A stretch of DNA of 64,000 bases from Spartobacteria bacterium. GTDB taxonomy: Bacteria; Verrucomicrobiota; Kiritimatiellia; RZYC01. The notes under the pieces are model-generated. The model worked only from the letters and a program-made list of their open reading frames with translations, did no database searches and had not been told where the DNA came from. The first letter of the stretch is position 1. Each line of letters opens with the position of its first letter. The translations under genes were made by a program, and so were the position numbers. The stretch lies in assembly GCA_009930475.1 (NCBI GenBank), contig RZYC01000003.1, positions 35,558 through 99,557 of the forward strand, written 5' to 3'. Shown piece after piece: positions 43,425-52,077 of this stretch.

Positions 43425-46400
43425 TTACTCCGGCTTGTGTCCGCGGTCGCCTACGGGAAGTTGGATGATAAATTCAGTGCCTTTACCCTCTTCCGTTTCA
43501 AAGGATAATTCGCCCTGATGTTTGTTAACAATGACGTCGTAGGAAATCGCAAGTCCCTGCCCTGTTCCCAGTCCCACTTCTTTTGTGGTGAAGAAGGGAT
43601 CAAAAATGCGGTCACGGATCCCTTCAGGTATCCCTGTTCCTGTATCGGAAATGCGGATAACCACATATCCACCTTCCTGCATGGTGCGGATACGAATTAC
43701 TCCCTTTTCTCTGGATTCATCGACCGTACCTTTGATGGCATGAACTGCATTGATAATAATATTCAGGATCACCTGATTGATCTCCCCCTCACTGCATGAG
43801 ATCAAAGGCAGCCCCGGAGCAAAATCCTGCTCAATATCTGCGACATATTTCCATTCATTACGCGCAACCGCGATGGTGTTTTCTATGGAGTGATTTATAT
43901 CGACGGTCTGCCATTCGCCTTTGCCCGGATGCGAAAATTCCTTCATCGCACGGACAATATGGGTTATGCGTGTAATGCCTTCCAGCGACTGGGATACGGC
44001 TCGAGGAATTTCCTCTGAAAGGTATTCCATATCGGCCTCGGCCTCCTGTTCGGTTATGATCTCCTGCTCCGGTTCCGGTAATTTGGGAACCATCGCATGA
44101 AAATGCTCAATGAGTCCGATTAGATCCTTAAATCCATCCTGCAAAAACTGCAGATTGTCTCCGACAAACTGCGACGGTGTATTGATTTCATGGGCGATGC
44201 CTGCCGCCAGCTGGCCAATGGATTCCATTTTTTGCGCATGACGGAATTGCACTTCGATCATTTGCTGTTCTTTTTCGGCTTTTTTCTGCACGCTGACATC
44301 AGCCATCATGAAGGCGATATCGGTAACCGTATGGCGCTTATCAAGAATCGCGACACCACGCAGATAAACAGGAACACGATGTCCTCCTTCAGCGATGACA
44401 TCCATTTCCCCCATCCAGTTGAATCCGTTACTCACAATATTGACAAGATCATGCGCTTCTTTTTCATCAGCAAAGAGATCCGTAAGGGCTTTCCCATTCA
44501 TATCTTTGTGGTCAGAACCAAACATATCATAAAACGCTTTGTTCGTGTACTGCACTCGTCCATCTACGGAAGCAATGATGGTCGCATCGGATGAATCCCG
44601 CACCACAGTGTTGATCCGGTTGATTTCGTCTTCCATGGCTTTTTGTTCGGTAATATCCAGAACCAGTCCCTGCAGATGCCGGGCATGGCCCCCGTCGGCA
44701 CCCTGTATAAGCCGAATCTCCACCCAGCGCAATGTGCCGCTCGGCAGCATGAGGCGACACCGCACACTGGACATCGTGTCTTTTGCATTCCCGGAAACCA
44801 ACATGATGTACTGTTCCAGCAGTCCCTGATCTTCAGGATGAACCAAGTCCAGAAAACTGATACGGCCCGAATAGAAATCTGCCGCACTGTATCCCAGAAC
44901 ACCCACGTTATCTGATACATATTCAACGGGCAGTGATTTGACCGCCCGCCATAAAAACGCAACCATCTGACTGCGATCAATGATTTCTGCCAGCTGCCGG
45001 CGTTTATCAGAGATACTGCGATAAGCTTCTTGCGCCTGCTGCAGATTGGTGACGTCGAATCCGTTAATCACGATTTGTGTCGAAACGCCGTCTTCCCCGC
45101 GAATGGTAAATTTATTGAATAATATCCAGCGGATATCACTCTTTCCTTCGCCGGGAATCCCCAGCACCGAATTGGTAGCCCAGTCGATTGATCCCGCGCG
45201 AATGCGATACAGCAGCTCCGCACCCGTAGATTGGCGATCTTCTGGATCAATCAGTTCTATGGGCAAATCATCCCAGTTTGAATGAACCGCCTGCTCCTCG
45301 GTGAGGCCAAGAAGATTGCAACCCACTTTGTTGATCATGTGGATTTCTCCGTCAAAGGAACAGACCACCAGCATCATGTTGAGATGATCAATCAGTTCGC
45401 GATAACGTCGCTCACTGTAGGCCAGCGCTTCGCGCACTTTTACAATGCGAGTGACGTCCGTGCACATCAGCAGCCCCTGCTCTCTGTCGTCCATCATGAT
45501 GCGAGTGGCTGACACATAAAGGGGTAGTCCTTTTACATCGCCGAGATCCAGACGACCCTCCACCGTTGCCGCATGTTCGTCACGGGCATCGGTAAACAGT
45601 TTTTTTGTTACAAACGGAATTAATTCCGTCATATTTCTGCCAACCAGTTCGTCTTCATCCATTCCAAGCATACGGACAGCGGTCTGATTGAAACGCACCG
45701 TGTTCCATGACGATAAGTCCACAAGAATAATAGCGGCAGGAGCTTTTTCTATCAGCTTGTTCAAACTGGCCGTGCGCTGTTGAACCTGTCGTTCCAAACT
45801 GTTGAATGTAATTTCCAGTGTTGCGGCCAGTCCATTAAACGATCGGGCCAGCATACCGACTTCATCGCTTCGCGTGTAGGCATTACATCGAGCACCCAAT
45901 ACCCCTTCAGACAGCTGATCGGTAACCTCAATCAGATCATTCAGCGGCTGTAGCGTTCTTTTCATTTTATACCTGACAACCAGGATCAGCACGGTGCTTA
46001 TGACAAGCCAAAATAAAACCGGCGTTACCATTTTAATCAGGCCCGGTTTAAATCCATCAAATGTATCCATTAACACACAGATGGCCCCAACCGTCTCTCC
46101 GCCAAGCAGAATGGGTTTTCGGGCCAGATAGAATGATTCCCCGTGCAGCTCTATTTCGTCAATACCCGTTTCTTTATTGACGCGCAGTATACGCATAACC
46201 CCATCGATGTGAGCTCCGCAATTTGTCCCCAATGGTTCCCCGTAAACATTTACAACATATACACAGTTAAACGACCCCTGCACCTCTAAGGACTTCATGA
46301 TCCTTTCGGCTTCAGGCCAGCCCCTGATGTTTTTTAAGTTATTTTCTCCCATCGCAGTGCGCACGGAGGCCGCGCCGTCCTCTGAATCAAATAAAGAATG

Positions 46401-46556
46401 CTCCAGTACCTGAGCCCCCAAACCGGCACAGAGTCTGGCGCGTGCCAATCGTGCGTCACTCGTCGACTGGTATTGCATCCACCCCAGAACACCCATATAC
46501 ACAAGTGTCAATCCGGCAAATATGACAATGAATAGCCTTAATAACCTTTTAACCAT
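43425..46556 (-). CDS. Membrane hybrid-type sensor kinase with HAMP and four PAS domains
   Basis: A 1,043-residue kinase and first gene of the signalling operon. Two membrane helices (about 4-24 and 183-203) frame a periplasmic sensor; then HAMP (about 205-260), four PAS-like domains (about 285-805, each ended by a segment such as CTDVTRIVKVR or LDITEQKAMED), H-box GIAHEINTPSQFVGDN and an ATPase domain (NIIINAVHAIKG, DTGTGIP, GTGQGLA). There is no receiver domain. GGG sits about 10 bases before the ATG at 46556; an earlier in-frame start would add 42 residues lacking any family match. Confidence 0.92.
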   Translation of the reverse strand: MVKRLLRLFIVIFAGLTLVYMGVLGWMQYQSTSDARLARARLCAGLGAQVLEHSLFDSEDGAASVRTAMGENNLKNIRGWPEAERIMKSLEVQGSFNCVYVVNVYGEPLGTNCGAHIDGVMRILRVNKETGIDEIELHGESFYLARKPILLGGETVGAICVLMDTFDGFKPGLIKMVTPVLFWLVISTVLILVVRYKMKRTLQPLNDLIEVTDQLSEGVLGARCNAYTRSDEVGMLARSFNGLAATLEITFNSLERQVQQRTASLNKLIEKAPAAIILVDLSSWNTVRFNQTAVRMLGMDEDELVGRNMTELIPFVTKKLFTDARDEHAATVEGRLDLGDVKGLPLYVSATRIMMDDREQGLLMCTDVTRIVKVREALAYSERRYRELIDHLNMMLVVCSFDGEIHMINKVGCNLLGLTEEQAVHSNWDDLPIELIDPEDRQSTGAELLYRIRAGSIDWATNSVLGIPGEGKSDIRWILFNKFTIRGEDGVSTQIVINGFDVTNLQQAQEAYRSISDKRRQLAEIIDRSQMVAFLWRAVKSLPVEYVSDNVGVLGYSAADFYSGRISFLDLVHPEDQGLLEQYIMLVSGNAKDTMSSVRCRLMLPSGTLRWVEIRLIQGADGGHARHLQGLVLDITEQKAMEDEINRINTVVRDSSDATIIASVDGRVQYTNKAFYDMFGSDHKDMNGKALTDLFADEKEAHDLVNIVSNGFNWMGEMDVIAEGGHRVPVYLRGVAILDKRHTVTDIAFMMADVSVQKKAEKEQQMIEVQFRHAQKMESIGQLAAGIAHEINTPSQFVGDNLQFLQDGFKDLIGLIEHFHAMVPKLPEPEQEIITEQEAEADMEYLSEEIPRAVSQSLEGITRITHIVRAMKEFSHPGKGEWQTVDINHSIENTIAVARNEWKYVADIEQDFAPGLPLISCSEGEINQVILNIIINAVHAIKGTVDESREKGVIRIRTMQEGGYVVIRISDTGTGIPEGIRDRIFDPFFTTKEVGLGTGQGLAISYDVIVNKHQGELSFETEEGKGTEFIIQLPVGDRGHKPE

Positions 46557-46710
46557 AAAAATCTGCCCTTTATGGTGGAACACTAACAAAGCCGAAGGAC
46601 ACTGCCTACACCTTTTTTTAAACTTTGTCTTTTCTACTGTCCGCCGCAGTCTAACATAGTGCTTCACAGTGAAGTTCTGCACAGGTGTACAGCATAGGAG
46701 CTATTGGTAT

Positions 46711-49700
46711 ATGAACAATTTATGGCGATACCGTTTTGCCAAAGGACTGGCCTTTGTTCTGCTACTCGCAGCCGCCTTTTCTTTTCGCTGGGTCGGACAG
46801 AACTGGGATCAGGGTTTTCACCTGCATCCCGACGAACGGCATATCACTATGATTGCGGCGGATCTGTCCATGCCGCAGTCGCCGGACGAGTTCTTCAACA
46901 CGTCAACCTCCCCGCTGAATCCCTATAAATATTCCGATTCTTATGCCTACGGAACCATGCCGCTGTTTCTGACACGTTTTGTCGCAGAACAGATGCATCA
47001 GGCGAATTATGACGGCATCGTAATGGTGGGCAGGATGCTGTCTGCCCTGATGGATTTATTGACTGTCACACTGGTCTGTCTTATTGGACGACAACTGTTT
47101 GACAGCAAAACCGGCCTGCTGGCTGCGGCCTTTTATGCGGTATGTGTGCTGCCCATTCAGCAGGCGCATTTTTTTACCGCCGATTCGTTCGGGACGGCGA
47201 TGATTACCGCATCCCTGCTCTTTTGCTGCCGCACGGCACAGGGGCGTTCACGGATGAATCTGCTGGCTGCCTGTTTCTTTTTTGGTGCGGCTCTGGCCTG
47301 CCGCATTAATTTAATCCTTTTTGCGCCCATTATTTGTATCGCGCTGGTGCGACGTGAGAGCTTCCAGCATCCTGCTCTGCCGGCCCATGTTGCCCTGCTT
47401 TTATTGTCCATGGTGTCCGCAGGCACTGTTTTTCTGGTTACCTTTCGGGTATTGCAGCCCTATGCCTTTTCCGGCCCGTCATTTTTTAATTTTTCACTGT
47501 CGCATCAGTGGCTTACCGATATCCGTCACGTCAGCGGCATCAGCACAGGAAAAGTCGACGTGCCCTTCACCCTGCAATGGACGGGACGTACGCAATGGCT
47601 GTTTCCCTGGCTGAACATGGTTCGCTGGGGAACGGGCTGGGCCTTGGGTTTGTGCGGAACGGCCGGCATCCTGCTGTATTCAGTGCGATCCATCCGAAAA
47701 CCCGACCTGCCCCGTTTACTGCCGCTGATCTGGGGTGCCACGCTGTTCCTGTATCATGGTGCGCAATACAACATGACGATGCGCTATTTTCTCCCTGTAT
47801 ATCCGTTGCTCTGCCTTTTTGCCACAGCCCTGTTTACCGATACGTTTGAACCGTTTACACGCCGGCATCACTGGCCATGGCCGTGGTTGTGGAACCTGCC
47901 GCTGGTGGCGGTGCTGGCGGCGGCGTCTCTCTGGGCCGGGACTTTTATCCATATTTATACCAAACCCCATACCCGAGTCGCCGCCAGTCAGTGGATGATC
48001 GATGAACTGCCCTCCGGTTCGTTCATCGCCACGGAACACTGGGATGATCGACTGCCTCTGTGGAATGGACCCATCCCCTTTTTCTATGAATCACTGGAGC
48101 TGTATAATCAGGAATCGCCTGCCAAACTGGAGCAGTTGCTGCGACAGCTGGATCACTCGGATTATATCGTTCTCTCCAGTCGTCGCCTGTGCGACTCCAT
48201 CACTCGCGCCCCGAAAAAATATCCCATCGCGTCCCGCTATTATAAAACCTTGTTTTCTGGCGAACTGGGTTTCGATCCGGTAGCTCATTACACGTCGCCG
48301 CCGACCCTTGCGGGATTCACTTTTCCTGATCAAATCGCCGAAGAAGCATTCACTGTATACGATCATCCGGAAGTGATGATTTTTCAGAAGAGTTATCGCT
48401 GGACCCCCGACAAAGCCCGTCAATTATTGTCAAAAGATGTGGACTGGAATACTATTGCGCATGTGCCCGGCAGCCGACTTAACAAACTGCCCAGGGAACC
48501 GCTGCTGTCGCCGGCTCAATGGGATTCTGTGAGCGCCGGCGGCACCTGGTCACGTCTGATCGATCCTGCGCGGGGGCTCTTCAACCGGTCCGGCGTCTCC
48601 AATGTCCATCCCATTGTATTCTGGGTGATCCTGCTGGTGATGCTGCAAGTAATCTCGTTTCCTCTTTTTTCATCGCTGCTGCGTAAACTTCCTGACCATG
48701 GCTGGCTGCTCGCCCGACTCAACGGCACCCTGCTTTCCGCATGGATACTCTGGTTTTTCACGCGTATCGGATGGCTCTCAAACAGTGAAAATCAGGTACG
48801 GGGACTCCTCGCGTTACTGCTGATCTGCGCGGTCATTCAATATGGTCGGCATCGGATCAGTCTGGCTCATTTTTTTAAATCCAGATGGCAGCTTATTCTG
48901 ACCGGCGAACTCGTTTTCTGGCTCACATTCCTCGCCTTTTTCATCATTCGCTCTGGCAATCCCGACCTGTGGAACCCCTGGTTCGGAGGTGAAAAACCCA
49001 TGGATTTCGCCTTCTTTAACGCCACACTGAAAAGCACGGTTATGCCTCCTTATAATCCCTGGTTTGCCGGCGGATACATCAATTATTACTACTTCGGCTT
49101 TGTACTGGCTTCCATCTGGGTAAAATGCACGGGCATCATGCCGCAACTGTCTTATAATATGATTGTTGCCACATTTGCTGCAATGACTGCCGCATCGGCA
49201 TTTACTGCGTCCTCCCTGCTGTCGGCTGCCTTTCATACTAATATCAGTGATTCACGCAGCTGCTTCCAGCTGCGTCGTAGACGTATGATCGCATCCGGCA
49301 TCATCGGCGTTCTGCTCGTGCTGTTTATCGGCAACCTCGCCCAGTGGCGTATCCTGCTGTTTGAACATAATCCACCTGCATGGGATTGGTTCTGGAAGGC
49401 CAGCCGCGCCATTAAAACCCCAGCCGGTGATGTTCCGCCAATCACCGAATTCCCGCTGTTCACCTATATGTACGGAGATCTGCATGCCCATCTCATGGCC
49501 ATGCCCGTCTTTCTATCGATCATCGCCTTGGGCTGTGCCATTATTCGTAAACCCACATGGAGCCTTATTCTCTGGGCCGGTTTCGCCGCAGCCAGTCTTT
49601 ACCCCATTAACGCGTGGGATTACCCCGCAGCCATGGCCATGCTGGTTCTCGCCATTCTTATTGCCCAGGTTGTTTGCTGTAACAAGAACTGGAAGGCACT

Positions 49701-50910
49701 GACCATAACGAGCACGCTAAAAATCGTCACGCTTATTGTCTTCGGCCGGATCATGTTCCTGTTTTTTCACATGGACTTTCAGACCGGGTATGGCGGGTTC
49801 AGCTTCTGGCCCGGCCCCCGCACCGCCATCTCGGACTACCTGTTGATTCACACGATGTTTCTGCTGCCGCTTATCGGCGGATACATCGTGTACCTGATGC
49901 GACGCCGCATCTTCTCACCAAATTCCCGTCCCATCCTGTTCTTCCATCTCGGACTCGTCGGCGGAGCCTTTGCCCTGACGATTCTCGTAGAATTCATCGT
50001 GCTCATCGGCGATATCGGGCGCATGAACACAGTCTTTAAATTTTACCTTCAGGTGTGGAATCTTTTTGCACTCACCAGTGCCTCCATCAGCACTGTTCTG
50101 ATTTTTCCAATCATTGGAACTTCTCTGAAAAAAAGTTCCAATGATTGGAACTCTTCCGAAAAAAAGTTCCAATCATTGGAACTCCCTGAAAAAGCCAAAA
50201 TCACGCCCAATGTCCCCACACTCGGTCAGCGCCCATCCAAAATAAAACCCAGAACAAAAAACAGAAAAACAACCAGTAACACAGCCACCTGCCTCCGCAT
50301 CACCTTCGCTGTAATATCAATCACCCTCTGGCTTGGCGGCATGCTCTATCCCGTTCTGGCCATTCCTGCCTATTGGAAAACACGCTTTGATCCCGATCGC
50401 GGATTCGGTATCGACGGGCAAGCCTTCATGAGCTACGCCTATTACACCTACAACGGCTATCCTATCGAACTGAGCGGTGATCTCGAAGCCATCCGGTGGA
50501 TTCAAGACCACGTCAAAGGAACCCCCGTCATTCTCGAAGGCCAGATATCCGAATACACATGGAGTTCCCGTTACAGCATTCATACAGGCCTGCCCACCAT
50601 CATCGGATGGTCCTGGCATCAGCGACAGCAACGTTCCGGACAGATATTCGACGCCGTGGCACAGCGCATGACCGACGTAGCCACCATATACAATACTGAG
50701 GACGTCCCCACCGCGCTGGCCCTGCTCAGAAAATACAACGTTCGGCTCATTGTCATCGGCGAACTGGAACGCCTAACATACGATCGCAAAGGCATCAAAA
50801 AATTCTCCCCGCACACCATGCCCTCCCTGAAACCCATCTACAAAAACAACAACGTCACCGTCTACGAACTGCCATCCCCGCCTGTTCCGTCATCATCGTT
50901 AACAGATTGA
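46711..50910 (+). CDS. DUF2298 membrane protein with N-terminal glycosyltransferase-39-like half
   Basis: A 1,399-residue polytopic protein. The N-terminal half (to about 600) starts with a membrane helix and HLHPDERHI, with the Asp-Glu pair typical of PMT/ArnT-like transferases, then many membrane spans. The C-terminal half carries DUF2298 landmarks: EKPMDFAFFNA, PWFAGGYINYYYFG, YGDLHAHLMAMP and GRMNTVFKFYLQVW. Such proteins are probably lipid-linked sugar transferases of the cell surface; the substrate is unknown. TAGGAG supports the ATG at 46711. Between the last DUF2298 core motif and the C-terminal soluble part lies a triplet of the 15-bp palindrome. The 3' end overlaps a convergent transposase gene by 49 bases. 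Confidence 0.88.
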   Translation: MNNLWRYRFAKGLAFVLLLAAAFSFRWVGQNWDQGFHLHPDERHITMIAADLSMPQSPDEFFNTSTSPLNPYKYSDSYAYGTMPLFLTRFVAEQMHQANYDGIVMVGRMLSALMDLLTVTLVCLIGRQLFDSKTGLLAAAFYAVCVLPIQQAHFFTADSFGTAMITASLLFCCRTAQGRSRMNLLAACFFFGAALACRINLILFAPIICIALVRRESFQHPALPAHVALLLLSMVSAGTVFLVTFRVLQPYAFSGPSFFNFSLSHQWLTDIRHVSGISTGKVDVPFTLQWTGRTQWLFPWLNMVRWGTGWALGLCGTAGILLYSVRSIRKPDLPRLLPLIWGATLFLYHGAQYNMTMRYFLPVYPLLCLFATALFTDTFEPFTRRHHWPWPWLWNLPLVAVLAAASLWAGTFIHIYTKPHTRVAASQWMIDELPSGSFIATEHWDDRLPLWNGPIPFFYESLELYNQESPAKLEQLLRQLDHSDYIVLSSRRLCDSITRAPKKYPIASRYYKTLFSGELGFDPVAHYTSPPTLAGFTFPDQIAEEAFTVYDHPEVMIFQKSYRWTPDKARQLLSKDVDWNTIAHVPGSRLNKLPREPLLSPAQWDSVSAGGTWSRLIDPARGLFNRSGVSNVHPIVFWVILLVMLQVISFPLFSSLLRKLPDHGWLLARLNGTLLSAWILWFFTRIGWLSNSENQVRGLLALLLICAVIQYGRHRISLAHFFKSRWQLILTGELVFWLTFLAFFIIRSGNPDLWNPWFGGEKPMDFAFFNATLKSTVMPPYNPWFAGGYINYYYFGFVLASIWVKCTGIMPQLSYNMIVATFAAMTAASAFTASSLLSAAFHTNISDSRSCFQLRRRRMIASGIIGVLLVLFIGNLAQWRILLFEHNPPAWDWFWKASRAIKTPAGDVPPITEFPLFTYMYGDLHAHLMAMPVFLSIIALGCAIIRKPTWSLILWAGFAAASLYPINAWDYPAAMAMLVLAILIAQVVCCNKNWKALTITSTLKIVTLIVFGRIMFLFFHMDFQTGYGGFSFWPGPRTAISDYLLIHTMFLLPLIGGYIVYLMRRRIFSPNSRPILFFHLGLVGGAFALTILVEFIVLIGDIGRMNTVFKFYLQVWNLFALTSASISTVLIFPIIGTSLKKSSNDWNSSEKKFQSLELPEKAKITPNVPTLGQRPSKIKPRTKNRKTTSNTATCLRITFAVISITLWLGGMLYPVLAIPAYWKTRFDPDRGFGIDGQAFMSYAYYTYNGYPIELSGDLEAIRWIQDHVKGTPVILEGQISEYTWSSRYSIHTGLPTIIGWSWHQRQQRSGQIFDAVAQRMTDVATIYNTEDVPTALALLRKYNVRLIVIGELERLTYDRKGIKKFSPHTMPSLKPIYKNNNVTVYELPSPPVPSSSLTD
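50105..50181. repeat. Triplet of the 15-bp palindrome in the DUF2298 gene
   Basis: Cores at 50105-50119 (TTCCAATCATTGGAA), 50136-50150 (TTCCAATGATTGGAA) and 50167-50181 (TTCCAATCATTGGAA), separated by exactly 16 bases each. The 31-base period shifts the frame by one each time, so they are translated PIIGT, SNDWN and FQSLE, the same three peptides as in the cyclase gene apart from one or two residues. Confidence 0.93.
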
Positions 50911-51932
50911 TCACCCCCCTTGTCTTTATCCCAGCCCATCCATCCAACATCCCTCACGGCAAATAAATCCACCCAGCCCCCTCGAACCTTGCGACCACCA
51001 GAGGTTCGTCCCGCACTGAATAAATCCCGAAACTCCTCAAAAAACAACTCCACAAAATCCTTATCCCCGATCACCTGCCCGTAAGAAAAATAGCGACATC
51101 GACACATCAGCCGCTCAAACGGCGTAAGCTCAACGCGACGACCAAGCTTCTTCCTCAAAACCTTCTCATCCATCATCGACATCAACATCCCGCAATCGCG
51201 TGCCTCCCCATACATCAAAACCCGTTCATAATACAAAGCCGAATCCTCATACCAGTTCGCCGTTCGTCCCCCTTCCCCGAACTCCTCACGCCGAAGCCTC
51301 GCCAGACTCATAATACCATGACGAGCCGCAGTCCCGCCGCCCACCGCCTCACCAAACCCGCAAAAACGATAATCTGCCGGTGACGTCACCATCCCGCCCC
51401 GCACCGGGTTCAATTCAATATACGCCGCCATAATGCGCAATGCATCACCGCTCTGCACCAAAACACTGCGAAACCGCTCCTCCCACAACGTCCCTTTGCG
51501 CCCATTAACCCTGTTATACCAACACGAAAATCGATGCTTCACCTGCCCCATAAACTCACTGATATTATGCATCCGAAGGCGATACCGCGCCTTATCCGCC
51601 GCCAGAGCCGAAGTATTCCCCATGGCTTCCCACCGTTCCCATCGCTCCAAAATCTCACCCATTTCCTCTTCCGTATACAACGACGTCAACCGCTCCAATA
51701 ACATTTTATCAGAAACATCCGTATTGACATCCGGTTCCTCCAATAATACATGCAAATGATTCGACATAATGGCATATGTCAGTACCGTCACCCCAGTAAA
51801 ACCCTCAACTCTACGAATCAGTAATCGCAGATACTCTTTTTCTACCTCACCCAGAATCTTATCACGATTCACAACCCGCGTCATGCAGTGATAATGAGCC
51901 AGCACATCTCTTCTTATTCGTCGTTGTTTCAT
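50862..51932 (-). CDS. RAYT-like IS200-family transposase (Y1_Tnp), copy 4
   Basis: A 356-residue homologue starting MKQRRIRRDVLAHYHCMTRV; HUH motif H59-L-H61 in SNHLHVLLEEP, candidate tyrosine in CWYNRVNGRKG. It is the most divergent copy, and its C terminus carries an extra acidic, Gly/Asp-rich tail of about 25 residues that arises where the gene runs into the 3' end of the DUF2298 gene. Frame intact. Upstream lies the AT-rich aconitase promoter region. Confidence 0.88.
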   Translation of the reverse strand: MKQRRIRRDVLAHYHCMTRVVNRDKILGEVEKEYLRLLIRRVEGFTGVTVLTYAIMSNHLHVLLEEPDVNTDVSDKMLLERLTSLYTEEEMGEILERWERWEAMGNTSALAADKARYRLRMHNISEFMGQVKHRFSCWYNRVNGRKGTLWEERFRSVLVQSGDALRIMAAYIELNPVRGGMVTSPADYRFCGFGEAVGGGTAARHGIMSLARLRREEFGEGGRTANWYEDSALYYERVLMYGEARDCGMLMSMMDEKVLRKKLGRRVELTPFERLMCRCRYFSYGQVIGDKDFVELFFEEFRDLFSAGRTSGGRKVRGGWVDLFAVRDVGWMGWDKDKGGDQSVNDDDGTGGDGSS

Positions 51933-52014
51933 AAATACGTTTATCCACATCATGGTCAGCGATGTCAATATAAAAATTTTATATTTCCTGCATTTACTAT
52001 ACTTGTTCTACTTA

Positions 52015-52043
52015 TTGACATTGGACTATTCGACATTTATCAT
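52015..52043 (+). promoter_or_regulatory. Sigma-70-type promoter of aconitase
   Basis: TTGACA at 52015-52020 and TATCAT at 52038-52043 are separated by 17 bases, the optimal spacing. Transcription would start near 52050, about 28 bases before the ATG, with a strong AGGAGG ribosome site at 52068-52073. Confidence 0.75.
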
Positions 52044-52077
52044 TGTCGCTCTTTTTTAAATTTAAGCAGGAGGTTTT

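Noticed and set aside
46557..46682. A 42-codon extension of the multi-PAS kinase
   Set aside because: The membrane helix begins right after the ATG at 46556, and the extension is basic and unrelated to sensor kinase N termini.
16790..50181. The seven palindromes as a CRISPR array or as transcription-factor sites
   Set aside because: They are scattered, lack unique regular spacers of CRISPR length, and all lie inside coding sequence rather than in promoters.
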